Assembly: GCA_902776935.1 (NCBI GenBank)
Contig: CACYRS010000002.1
Location: 43,311-107,310, forward strand
Source of the DNA: an uncultured Prevotellaceae bacterium
Lineage (GTDB): Bacteria > Bacteroidota > Bacteroidia > Bacteroidales > Bacteroidaceae
Direction: 5' to 3'
DNA: 64,000 nt
Shown: piece by piece, positions 36,583-44,908 of the stretch
How the letters are laid out: the number at the start of each line of letters is the position of its first letter
Position numbering within the stretch: position 1 is the stretch's first letter
The notes under the pieces: model-generated
What the model was told of the DNA's origin: nothing
Databases searched by the model: none
Seen by the model: the letters and a program-made list of their open reading frames with translations, nothing else
Translations under genes and position numbers: made by a program

Positions 36583-37455
36583 ATGAAAAGAATGATTTTC
36601 AGTTGGGTGATGACCTCCGTCCTCATCTGCTGCTGGCTGACAACAGGTGCTTTACTTACTTCATGCAGCTCAAATGACGATAATCCTACTTTAGCGGAGG
36701 TTACTCTTGAGGATGCATTGAAAGACGGGACAATAGTAGCTTTGACTTTTCACCTGAACGGCGAGGAATTTTATGTTGCCTTTATGAGGGTTGGTGATAC
36801 GTACGAACTTCTGGACTATGGCATGACGCGTGCTGGAGTCAAGGCCTTAACGCGTGCTGACGAACCAACTATCACAGAGAAGGATTGCGAATTTTCGATG
36901 GAGCACGACAAGGCTAACAACGTGATTAAATTCACAGTCAAGGAGAAAAATACTTCCAACCTTGTGCTGACCGCTTTCGTCGACGTCAATGAGAGTACCA
37001 TAGAGGTGATACCAGGCGATCCGAAGTACAAGGTGACAGGTGTTAAGATGAAGGTTTCAAACGTAGAGATTACCAAGCTGCTGAAAGAGAAAGGCGATGG
37101 CATTACTCTGACTGACGCACTCGTAAAAGGAGCCAAGGTGGAGATTGTATACAAATGGAACAATAGTTTAACAACCACCTTTACTTTCACCAATAATGGT
37201 GGAACGTTCTCCTGCACCATTATAGGTGACAATGCTGATATTTTCGATAGTTTCCTGAAGCCGGAAGGCAATGAGCTCTTTTTCTCTGCTAAAAATAAAG
37301 ACTGGTTTGCCAGTGAATGTAATCTCGAGATCAAATTCAACATAGTGAAGAACACCTACAAGTTCTGGACGGTCACACATGACATTTACAACTCCTTCAC
37401 CATCAGCGTGAACGGCACCAACATCACCTCGACGCTGACGAAGGAGAATCTATAA
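36583..37455 (+). CDS. lipoprotein with an internal duplication, function unknown
   Basis: 290 residues. The signal ends at ALLTSC (Cys28) followed by SSNDD, a typical Bacteroidota export-to-surface context. The mature protein appears to contain two copies of a beta-rich unit. One starts VTLEDALKDGTIVALTFHL (residue 40) and the other ITLTDALVKGAKVEIVYKW (residue 174), each about 110 residues. No known family is recognised. It ends just before a perfect inverted repeat that also spans the stop of the convergent LytTR gene. Confidence 0.75.
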   Translation: MKRMIFSWVMTSVLICCWLTTGALLTSCSSNDDNPTLAEVTLEDALKDGTIVALTFHLNGEEFYVAFMRVGDTYELLDYGMTRAGVKALTRADEPTITEKDCEFSMEHDKANNVIKFTVKEKNTSNLVLTAFVDVNESTIEVIPGDPKYKVTGVKMKVSNVEITKLLKEKGDGITLTDALVKGAKVEIVYKWNNSLTTTFTFTNNGGTFSCTIIGDNADIFDSFLKPEGNELFFSAKNKDWFASECNLEIKFNIVKNTYKFWTVTHDIYNSFTISVNGTNITSTLTKENL

Positions 37456-37459
37456 TAAT

Positions 37460-37492
37460 AAGATGGTTGTCACAAAGAGTGACAACCATCTT
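37460..37492. terminator. bidirectional terminator overlapping the LytTR gene stop
   Basis: AAGATGGTTGTCAC (37460-37473) and GTGACAACCATCTT (37479-37492) form a perfect 14-pair stem with loop AAAGA. The LytTR stop (37470-37472) lies inside the stem, so its last codons are also terminator sequence. Confidence 0.85.
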
Positions 37493-38384
37493 GTTCCAGA
37501 AGTTCCTTCAGTTTATTGACATTGCTGCGCGAAACGGGAATAGCATCGTGGCTCTGACGCATTACGAGTTGCATGGAGCGTGAATTGGAGGAAATTTGAT
37601 CCACCTTACCGAGATTCACCATAAAGGCACGATGGCAACGCACTATCATGGGGAAAGCTTGTAGCGCGTCTTCCATCTGTTTCATCGTGGAGCGGAGCAT
37701 CGTTGTGTGTACCTCACCATTTAACTGCTGACATACCTTAACATAGTTGCCAACAGCTTCTATATATAATAGGTCGAAAATATCAAGGGTAACATGCTCG
37801 TTGGTGGTTCCTTCGAGTGTTATCTGTGAATCCTGATTAGTTTCTCCAGTCATAAGGTCGTTTGCTGACTGTCGTGGGGCTCCTGCGTTTGAAATCTGCA
37901 ATTTCTTCAGTTGCTCGTTCAGCTGACGGGTTTCCTCCAGTTCTGCTGCCAGATATCGGCTACGGAACTTGAATCGCCAATAGAGTCCTATGGCAAAGGA
38001 GAGGAAGGCGATAATCACCAATGTCTCTAGATAATTCCCCAAAGACAGTTTGTTACTTTCCACCAAACTGCTCATCGAAAAATGACGGTATAGGCAGACG
38101 AATAGTGATACCAACGGTGTGTTGATACATTGGAATCGGAGATTGCGGCTGATGACATAGCTGACGCCACGATCGTATGAGCGCGGCATGCAGACAATAA
38201 ACCTCAGAATGACTTCCGTCAGGAAACAGCTTGAAATGCCTAATGCAAATATTGCCAGCAAATGAACATAAGCCTGCCATTGACACACTTCGAGTCCGAA
38301 TGGCTTGAAGATGGCTATCGCCAACACCATGAAAATACAGCTGATTAAGCGGATGCTGATAGTTTCTTTGTGACCTTTGTTCAT
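37470..38384 (-). CDS. LytTR-family regulator with membrane N-terminus
   Basis: 304 residues. Four hydrophobic helices (about 10-28, 38-65, 85-100, 118-138) are followed by a short coiled segment (LAAELEETRQLNEQLKKLQ) and a C-terminal LytTR DNA-binding domain. The domain contains FDLLYIEAVGNYVKVCQ, RSTMKQMEDAL and VRCHRAFMVNLGKVDQI. There is no receiver domain, so the signal is probably sensed by the membrane part. It is divergent from a LiaF-like gene, with three imperfect repeats between them that could be its operator. The target genes are inferred. Confidence 0.87.
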   Translation of the reverse strand: MNKGHKETISIRLISCIFMVLAIAIFKPFGLEVCQWQAYVHLLAIFALGISSCFLTEVILRFIVCMPRSYDRGVSYVISRNLRFQCINTPLVSLFVCLYRHFSMSSLVESNKLSLGNYLETLVIIAFLSFAIGLYWRFKFRSRYLAAELEETRQLNEQLKKLQISNAGAPRQSANDLMTGETNQDSQITLEGTTNEHVTLDIFDLLYIEAVGNYVKVCQQLNGEVHTTMLRSTMKQMEDALQAFPMIVRCHRAFMVNLGKVDQISSNSRSMQLVMRQSHDAIPVSRSNVNKLKELLEQDGCHSL

Positions 38385-38392
38385 ACAGCCGA

Positions 38393-38424
38393 CAAAAGTA
38401 ATACAATTCTGTCAAATCACCAAA
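38393..38424 (-). promoter_or_regulatory. Bacteroidota promoter for the LytTR gene
   Basis: On the minus strand TTTG (38421-38424), 20 bases and TACTTTTG (38393-38400) match consensus. The -33 box lies in the first of the three candidate operator repeats. Confidence 0.7.
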
Positions 38425-38475
38425 CCATTTGTCACTTTTCGGTCATTTCATCCCACTTTCATTACCATTTATCAC
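38417..38475. repeat. three imperfect repeats, candidate LytTR operator
   Basis: Read on the minus strand the units are GATAAATGGT, GATGAAATGAC and GACAAATGGT. Their CATTT cores (plus strand) lie at 38426, 38444 and 38466, spaced 18 and 22 bases. LytTR proteins usually bind pairs of short direct repeats about two helical turns apart. No binding evidence is available from the sequence alone. Confidence 0.45.
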
Positions 38476-38501
38476 ATACACGCGCAGAATATCCCAGAAA
38501 A

Positions 38502-38533
38502 TTGTAGGGTAAGATAATACGTCATAACTTTGC
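38502..38533 (+). promoter_or_regulatory. candidate promoter for the LiaF-like gene
   Basis: TAACTTTG (38526-38533) is preceded by ATTG 21 bases upstream, a near-consensus promoter 34 bases before the ATG. Confidence 0.6.
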
Positions 38534-38567
38534 GGTTGAAAATGTTTAATGTTTAAATTATCAAGTT

Positions 38568-39119
38568 ATGAAACCAAGAACGATTATTGGAATTCTGTTG
38601 ATTGTGGCTGGTGTTTGGAAGCTAGCTAACATATGGGGTGTCATAGAGAACGACTGGCTATGGCGCCAGCCCTGGACAGCTTACATTGCTCCAGCAGCAC
38701 TTATCTACTTAGGAATATTAGTGATTGTAAATAGTTATCGTCGCGACCCAGATCAATGGTTACAGCGTCCGCTGCCTATTGGTGAAGATGGTAAGCGTAT
38801 CTGCTGCAGCGTTCACTATGGCGGCGATGAGTACATCTATCGTGGTGAGCCATTTCATGGTGCCCGTCTCGACACTTTCTGTGGTGGCATCCGAATGGAC
38901 TTGCGACATGCCACTATTACTGAGGATGAAGAGATAGAGATACATACCTTCTGTGGCGGTGTGGAACTCTTTGTTCCTCAAACGGTTAACATCGTAGTCA
39001 AGAGCCGCAGTTTTATTGGCGGTGTTAGCAACCATGTTTTAAAAAGCGTAGAAAAGAATGCCCAAACTTTACACGTAATTGCCGATAATTTTATTGGTGG
39101 TGTGGATATCAAGAATTGA
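38568..39119 (+). CDS. LiaF-like 'toastrack' membrane protein (cell-wall-active antibiotic response type)
   Basis: 183 residues. Two N-terminal helices (about 5-23 and 37-56) match the LiaF/DUF5668 membrane domain. A C-terminal beta-solenoid follows, with the repeated turns TFCGGIRMDL, TFCGGVELFV and SFIGGVSN, then NFIGGVDI. In Firmicutes LiaF restrains an envelope-stress two-component system. Here the partner would be the divergent LytTR protein, but that pairing is inferred from position. It begins a plus-strand unit with a broken receptor gene and a DUF418 gene. Confidence 0.83.
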   Translation: MKPRTIIGILLIVAGVWKLANIWGVIENDWLWRQPWTAYIAPAALIYLGILVIVNSYRRDPDQWLQRPLPIGEDGKRICCSVHYGGDEYIYRGEPFHGARLDTFCGGIRMDLRHATITEDEEIEIHTFCGGVELFVPQTVNIVVKSRSFIGGVSNHVLKSVEKNAQTLHVIADNFIGGVDIKN

Positions 39120-39187
39120 CAAATTATTGCAACTTTTTTAAGTGGTGAGACGTCAAACGAACAAATATTAACAACTATTTAAGGAAT

Positions 39188-40600
39188 ATGAGTAAAATTG
39201 TATTTAGGATAACAGTCTTCATGGCTTTAATGATGATTACGATGACAGCCCAAGCTAAAACGCAAGACTGGGGCGGACGAGTTATCGACGAGAAGGGCGA
39301 GCCGATGCCCTTTGTAAATGTAGTGTTATTATCGCTACCCGACTCTGCTTTTGTGCAGGGAGGCATGACTGATGACTAAGGTATTTTTAAGATTGTGACG
39401 GATGTGAACGATGGCCTGTTTAAGGTAACTAGCGTGGGTTATCAGACCTTATATATAAAGGCAGGTCAGAACTTGACTATTCAGATGAAAGAAGACACCC
39501 AACTATTGGAGGAGGTAGTGGTGAAAGGTCAACTGCCTAAGACTCATGTAAAGGGTGACGCCATGCGCACCACCATTGCAGGAACCATACTGGAGAAGGT
39601 TGGAACCATCAGCGATGTACTCACAAAAATTCCATCTCTTGAGGCTGAGAGCGGGGGGGGCGTCAAGGTGCTGGGGCGTGGCGCTGCCGAGATATACATC
39701 AATGGTCGCAAGCTGCAAGATGTAAGCGAGTTAGACCGTATCAATTCTGATCAGATTCTGCATGTAGATGTAGTTCAGAATCCTGGTGCACGCTATGCTG
39801 CATCAACCAAAGCCGTAGTACGCATCAGGCTGAAGAAGGCTCAGGGCGATGGTATCAGTTTCCAGGAGAAAGCTCAGGGTATGTATCAGTATGGCTTCTC
39901 TGTGAATAACCTCTTCGACCTCAACTATCGTACGGGCGGCCTCGACCTCACAACCTCCTTCTGGGCTGGTCACTACGGTCATTGGAAGTCGCTACAGGAA
40001 AACGATATGTATTATCTGGTTGGCAACGACGTCGTCAATGGTTATTCCAAGCAGGAGACAAAGCGCAAATGGAAGAGGTTGTTGCCACAGCTGCAGGTTA
40101 ACTATAATATTCACGAGAATCACAGTCTAGGTGCATTCTACAAGTTCGACTATCACCCCAGCGACGAACTGACCAGCCAGTTTAATACTGACGAATACCA
40201 GAACGGCACTTTCATGGAGCGTTCGGAGAGCGAGGTATGGCAGGATTCCCACTTCAAGAAGCACATCTTTAACGCCTATTATAATGGTAAGGTAGGACAG
40301 CTGGGCATCGACCTGAACATCGACTGTCTCTTCGACGATACCGAAACTCCAGGCCACACCCGTGAATTGGCTTGGGCTGATGGTGCGAAGACAGGTGATT
40401 ATGCTGCACGCCTCGACCTGCGTTGCAACGATGGATTTAGAAGCGACGAGACCAAGGCTATTCTGTATGGACCACGTGAGATGACGGTGTTTTATCCCAC
40501 ACGTCGCACCTTCATTCTAAACCTTACCTGGAAGTTCAACGAGGCCCGTTCTAAGTATCGTGGTTCTGGTGCCGGTGAGAAGCAGAAGGCACGTATGTAA
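39188..40600 (+). pseudogene. TonB-receptor-like outer membrane protein gene, disrupted
   Basis: A signal peptide and carboxypeptidase-regulatory-like domain start (GRVIDEKGEPMPFVNVVLL) end at TAA 39377-39379, exactly where the same frame continues without a shift (GIFKIVTDVNDG, then LLEEVVVKGQ and the plug). CAA to TAA would explain it. The plug reaches VVQNPGARYAASTKAVVRI, but the barrel is far too short: about 470 codons in total against roughly 750-800 for the family. The sequence jumps from GDYAARLDL to a typical C-terminal strand (RRTFILNLTWKFN). A nonsense mutation and an internal in-frame deletion therefore seem to have occurred. A restart at GTG 39395 would lack the signal peptide. 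Confidence 0.82.
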
Positions 40601-40603
40601 AAT

Positions 40604-41719
40604 ATGTACAAGACCCGTAATCTCCCAAACACGCGTATTGACGTGGCCGATGCCCTGCGAGGAATCGCTGTGGCTGGTATCATCCTGTACCACTCTGTAG
40701 AGCATTTCAACATTTTCACTCAGGAGACCATTATCCACGCATTGCCTACTGACCAGACAGTAGCTGAAGTTCTCGCCTGGTTGCTGTCTGGCAAGATGTA
40801 TGGCATCTTCGCCATGCTCTTTGGACTGAGCTTTTTTATTATGAATGATAATCAACAGCAGAAGGGCAAATGCTTCTCTAGACGCTTCGCTTGGCGCATG
40901 TGTCTGCTCTTTATGTTTGGTGTCATCAACGTGGCGTTCTACGATGGTGACATCCTGATGCTCTATGCCTGCTATGGTCTGCTGCTCATTCCTATCAGTT
41001 ATTTGCCGTCAAAGGCGGTCTGGTGCATCATTGGCTTGCTGGCTATCCAGCCCTTAGAGCTGTATTGCCTGCTGACTGACCTTAAGCTCGACCATACCCG
41101 TTTCTATGAGATTTCAGGGATTATCAACAATGCACATGAGCATGGGACGTTTTGGAAGAACGCCCTTACTAATCTGCGTTTGGGCTTCGAGGTGAACCTG
41201 CGTTTCAACATCTTTAGTGGTCGCCTCACACAGTTGCTCTGTCTCTTCATCCTAGGCATGCAGCTTGGACGACAGCGAATGTTCTACAACGAGGGTCGTA
41301 ACCTGCAGATCTGGCATAAGATCCTTATGATATCTACAGTTGTTGTCATCGCCCTGAGTTTTGTAAACTTCGGTGAATTGGAAGGTTGGCTCAAACCCAT
41401 CTACAACCTCATCATCCTCCTGATGATCGTCTCTGCTATTGTCTCAGCATGGTATGCCTTCAAGGGAGTTCGCCAAGTGCTCCATCATCTGTGCATCTTT
41501 GGCCGCATGAGTCTCACCAACTATCTGTTGCAGTCCATCATCGGCTGCTCTATCTTCTGCGGTTACGGTCTGGCCTGCTATTACAAACTGGGCATCACCT
41601 ACGCCGTAGTGGTTGGAGTGGCAATGGTTATCACACAATACCTCTTCGCCCACTTCTGGTTCGCCAGCCATCAACGTGGCCCGTTAGAGGGCTTATGGCG
41701 AAAACTCACTTGGATATAG
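40604..41719 (+). CDS. DUF418 family membrane protein
   Basis: 371 residues with about eight to ten membrane helices. The N-terminal RIDVADALRGIAVAGIILYHSVEHFNIF and the C-terminal FGRMSLTNYLLQSIIG plus FAHFWFASHQRGPLEGLWRKLTW are the conserved DUF418 blocks. Members resemble acyltransferase-3-like membrane proteins, but no activity is established. It starts 3 bases after the disrupted receptor gene and is probably on the LiaF-like transcript. It remains intact although its neighbour is broken. Confidence 0.87.
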   Translation: MYKTRNLPNTRIDVADALRGIAVAGIILYHSVEHFNIFTQETIIHALPTDQTVAEVLAWLLSGKMYGIFAMLFGLSFFIMNDNQQQKGKCFSRRFAWRMCLLFMFGVINVAFYDGDILMLYACYGLLLIPISYLPSKAVWCIIGLLAIQPLELYCLLTDLKLDHTRFYEISGIINNAHEHGTFWKNALTNLRLGFEVNLRFNIFSGRLTQLLCLFILGMQLGRQRMFYNEGRNLQIWHKILMISTVVVIALSFVNFGELEGWLKPIYNLIILLMIVSAIVSAWYAFKGVRQVLHHLCIFGRMSLTNYLLQSIIGCSIFCGYGLACYYKLGITYAVVVGVAMVITQYLFAHFWFASHQRGPLEGLWRKLTWI

Positions 41720-41806
41720 ATATATCGTAAGGGATGGTTTAGGACCACTCTGCCAATATCGTTCCGGAATTGACAACCACCTTGTTTATACATTTTTCGG
41801 ATAAAA

Positions 41807-41838
41807 TTTGGAAGTGTGGATAAAAGGTTGTAACTTTG
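41807..41838 (+). promoter_or_regulatory. consensus Bacteroidota promoter for the C11 peptidase gene
   Basis: TTTG (41807-41810), 20 bases, TAACTTTG (41831-41838), 18 bases before the ATG. It is among the best matches in the window. It also shows that the in-frame upstream start at 41836 is false. Confidence 0.8.
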
Positions 41839-41856
41839 CAGCGAAAAATTAAGATT

Positions 41857-43080
41857 ATGAAAAAATTTTTAATAGCACTATGCGCTTTAGGGCTGATGAC
41901 CGCATGTCATAAAGACGACAATGAGGAAGAAAAGGCCGGACGTACCGTATTGATATATATGGCTGCAGAAAATAATTTGGGACGTAACAACAATGGCGAC
42001 CGGTTTGCCTATGATGACATTCTTGAGATTAAGAAAGGTGTAAGGACCATAGGCAACAATCATCTTGTAGTTTATGTCGACAAATGTAATGATCCGGATC
42101 CAGAGTTCAACGACCCTACCCCATACATGCTCCACTTCCATGAAGGTGAGTTGAAGGACTCTATCCCCTTAAAAGAGACCTATACTGCAGACGCAGCGGT
42201 GCTGGAAATGGTGGCAAGACAGGCTTTCGACTCGTGGCCTGCCAAGAGCTATGCACTATGTCTCTGGGGACATGGTACCGGATGGACCATCAACAACGAT
42301 TCGTTAAAATACAATGCAAGAAAGAAAGCCTACGGCGGTGATACAGGCAACAACTCTTATAGCTCAGCCGGAAGATATTGGATGAATATCCCATCGATGA
42401 AACTGGCGCTGTCGAGACTTCCTCACCTTGACTATATCCTCGCCGACTGCTGTAATATGATGTGTCTGGAGGTGGCCTATGAGCTGAAAGACGTGACAGA
42501 TTATCTGTTTGGATCGCCTGCAGAGATTCCTGCTGAGGGTGCTCCTTATGACAAGATTGTTACGGAGATGTTTAACACTAATATTGCAAGTGTATATAAG
42601 AACATTATAGACCATTATCGTGATTATAAGTCTGTGCCTCTCTCATGCGTGAAGACCAGCGAGATGGCTAATGTGGCAAATGCTACAAAGGCGGTGCTGA
42701 AGAATATGAAGGATAAGCATGGCGACTCTTTCGTTTATCCAGACATGAAGGATCTGATTCATTACTATTATAAATATGACACCCAACAGGAATATTATGA
42801 TGCTAATGACTTCGTGCTGAAATATGCAGATACAGACCAGTACAAAACATGGAAGGAGGCCTTAGATAAAGCTGTGATATATAAAAGGATAGCTACGTCG
42901 TGGGATACTGATAAATACTGGAGTTCTTACTATACAGACTTTAAGATGACTGATGCGAAGTTTGGCGGAGTGAGCATGTTCGTACCTACATATTATCAGA
43001 AGACGACAGAGAATAAAACCATCGAGCAGATGGGATGGTATTATGCGGCTGGATATGCAGATATAGGCTGGAAGGAGTGA
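41857..43080 (+). CDS. clostripain-related cysteine peptidase (C11), lipoprotein
   Basis: 407 residues. The signal MKKFLIALCALGLMTAC ends in a lipobox at Cys17. The clan CD catalytic pair is His139 in LWGHGTGW and Cys199 in LADCCNMMCLEVAYEL, matching clostripain/PmC11. Family members cleave after Arg or Lys and self-activate. The lipobox suggests it is anchored in the envelope, probably facing outward. It has its own promoter and ends at a terminator shared with gldE. It has no recognised inhibitor or partner gene nearby. Confidence 0.88.
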   Translation: MKKFLIALCALGLMTACHKDDNEEEKAGRTVLIYMAAENNLGRNNNGDRFAYDDILEIKKGVRTIGNNHLVVYVDKCNDPDPEFNDPTPYMLHFHEGELKDSIPLKETYTADAAVLEMVARQAFDSWPAKSYALCLWGHGTGWTINNDSLKYNARKKAYGGDTGNNSYSSAGRYWMNIPSMKLALSRLPHLDYILADCCNMMCLEVAYELKDVTDYLFGSPAEIPAEGAPYDKIVTEMFNTNIASVYKNIIDHYRDYKSVPLSCVKTSEMANVANATKAVLKNMKDKHGDSFVYPDMKDLIHYYYKYDTQQEYYDANDFVLKYADTDQYKTWKEALDKAVIYKRIATSWDTDKYWSSYYTDFKMTDAKFGGVSMFVPTYYQKTTENKTIEQMGWYYAAGYADIGWKE

Positions 43081-43099
43081 GAAAAAATTAATAAATAAA

Positions 43100-43128
43100 A
43101 GAGGCTGGGAAATTATTTCTCAGCCTCT
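43100..43128. terminator. bidirectional terminator overlapping the gldE stop
   Basis: AGAGGCTGGGAAA (43100-43112) pairs with TTTCTCAGCCTCT (43116-43128), 13 pairs with one G-U and loop TTA. A-rich and T-rich tracts flank it. The gldE stop 43113-43115 forms the loop. Confidence 0.85.
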
Positions 43129-44444
43129 TCTTTTATCTCGTGGATTACTACTTTGATCTTTGAGATGCGGTGTTCGTGGAGTTCTGTCACCTCGAAGGTG
43201 AAGTTTGCAAAATTTATTCGTTCATGGAGCTCAGGGAAGTCCCCCTTTATCTCAAGCAGCAGGCCTGCCAGCGAGTCGGCATCGCCTTCTACATCCTCGA
43301 AGGTATCATCATCGATATCCATTATCTTAAAGAAGTCAGAAAGCAGAGTCTTACCTTCAAACACATAAGTATTGGCATTGATGCGAACGTAGCTCTTCTC
43401 TTCCTCGTCGTATTCGTCGTTGATTTCGCCTACTATCTCCTCAAGAATATCCTCAAGTGTGATGATGCCACTAGTGCCTCCGAACTCATCGACCACGATG
43501 GCGATATGCACCTTATTAGCCTGAAACTCACGCAGCAGGTCGTCGATTTTCTTCGTTTCGGGTACAAAATACGGCGGACGGATGAGCGACTGCCAACGGA
43601 AGGTTGCGGGTTTGGAGAGATATGGCAACACATCCTTGATATACAGTATTCCACGAATATTGTCGATAGAATCCTGATATACTGGAATACGGGAGTAATT
43701 ATTCTCTACTATGCACTTGATGACATCGGGGAACTTACTGCGGAAGTCGAGGTCTACAACATCCTGGCGACTGGTCATCACCTCCTTGGCTGTCTCATCA
43801 CCAAAGCGCACGATGCCCTCGAGCATGTTCTTCTCGTCCTTTAGTTCCTCTTCGTCTGTGAGTTCGAGTGCCTGTTCGAGGTCATCCACGCTGAGCACAT
43901 GACTCTCATGCTGCACCACCTTTGATGCCCAAATGCCTGAGCGGATTAGCACAGAGGCGATGGGATAGAAGACTTTTCTGAGTACGATGATGCCTCCAGC
44001 AAACTTACGGCACATGGCAAGAGCGTGTTGTCTGCAGTACACCTTAGGCATTATCTCACCGAAAAGCAGCAAGAGGAACGTGAGAAGAACAGTAATCACC
44101 AGAAACTCGAGCCACAAGGCTCCAGGACCGAAGTAGATGAGGTGATGGATGAAATAGGTGGAGAGCATGATGATGGCCACATTCACGAGATTGTTTGTGA
44201 TAAGTATCGTGGCCAGCGTTCGCTCAGAGTCCTCGCCAAGGGCAAGGATCTGTTTGTCTGTCTCGTTATTACTCTCCTCTAGTTCATTGAGATCATTGGG
44301 AGAGAGCGAGAAAAATGCTATCTCAGAACCTGATGCAAAACCTGAAAAGATAAGGAGTATAGCCGCAAGTATAGCCGCAAAGATGGCTCCCATGGAGGGA
44401 GCCATGATTGTTACTTCACTAAATATTTGTTGAAGATAGTCCAT
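43113..44444 (-). CDS. gldE: gliding-motility-associated protein GldE (CNNM/CorC type)
   Basis: 443 residues. An N-terminal CNNM (DUF21) domain has about four helices, starting with IFAAILAAILLIFSGFASGSEIAFFSL. Two CBS domains follow (around VMTSRQDVVDLDFR and VHIAIVVDEFGGTSGIITLEDILEEIVGEI), then a C-terminal CorC transporter-associated domain. GldE sits beside ssb in gliding and non-gliding Bacteroidota alike, so it need not mean motility. Magnesium or cobalt transport is inferred from the CNNM family. It lies 9 bases after ssb. Confidence 0.9.
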   Translation of the reverse strand: MDYLQQIFSEVTIMAPSMGAIFAAILAAILLIFSGFASGSEIAFFSLSPNDLNELEESNNETDKQILALGEDSERTLATILITNNLVNVAIIMLSTYFIHHLIYFGPGALWLEFLVITVLLTFLLLLFGEIMPKVYCRQHALAMCRKFAGGIIVLRKVFYPIASVLIRSGIWASKVVQHESHVLSVDDLEQALELTDEEELKDEKNMLEGIVRFGDETAKEVMTSRQDVVDLDFRSKFPDVIKCIVENNYSRIPVYQDSIDNIRGILYIKDVLPYLSKPATFRWQSLIRPPYFVPETKKIDDLLREFQANKVHIAIVVDEFGGTSGIITLEDILEEIVGEINDEYDEEEKSYVRINANTYVFEGKTLLSDFFKIMDIDDDTFEDVEGDADSLAGLLLEIKGDFPELHERINFANFTFEVTELHEHRISKIKVVIHEIKEEAEK

Positions 44445-44453
44445 TTTACAAAA

Positions 44454-44876
44454 TTAGAATGGCAGACCGCTACCCTGTTCACCATCAGAAGCTGCCTGTG
44501 GTGCAGGTGATGGCTGGGCGGGAGCTTCGGAAGAAGGTGTGGCTGCTTTAGGACCGCCAAGCAATTCCATGTTGTCAGCCCATATTTCTGTGGCATAGCG
44601 TTTCTGACCCTGTTTGTCATCGTAAGAAGTATAGCGGATACGACCCTCAATATAGAGCCTGTCGCCTTTGTGAACATACTTCTCAATAATCTCTGCGAGT
44701 TTCCTCCAGAGAATCACATTATGCCAGTCGGTGTGTTCCGGCACCTGAGTACCGTTCTGAAGTGTATAGCCACGCTCTGTAGTTGCAAGACGTACACGAG
44801 CTACAGCTACTCCCTGATCAACATAACGAACCTCGGGCTCCTGCCCTACGTTTCCAATAAGCATTACTTTGTTCAT
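44454..44876 (-). CDS. ssb: single-stranded DNA-binding protein
   Basis: 140 residues with an OB fold: MNKVMLIGNVGQEPEVRY, then DWHNVILWRKLAEIIEKYVHKGDRLYIEGRI and YATEIWADNMELLGG. A Pro/Ala/Ser linker follows. The C-terminal tip is GSGLPF; the acidic residues that usually precede PF are absent, although Asp/Glu occur seven to nine residues earlier. It coats single-stranded DNA in replication and repair. gldE follows within 9 bases. Confidence 0.94.
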   Translation of the reverse strand: MNKVMLIGNVGQEPEVRYVDQGVAVARVRLATTERGYTLQNGTQVPEHTDWHNVILWRKLAEIIEKYVHKGDRLYIEGRIRYTSYDDKQGQKRYATEIWADNMELLGGPKAATPSSEAPAQPSPAPQAASDGEQGSGLPF

Positions 44877-44908
44877 AGTTATTAATAATTTAAAAGGTTT
44901 ATAATATA

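Noticed and set aside
39395-40600. Separate functional gene starting at GTG 39395
   Set aside because: It is the same frame as the upstream signal-peptide part and lacks any export signal. A broken gene explains both pieces better.
41740-41800. Copy of the 37480 hairpin arm (TGACAACCA) near 41771
   Set aside because: Only about nine bases match and there is no partner arm, so it is probably chance.
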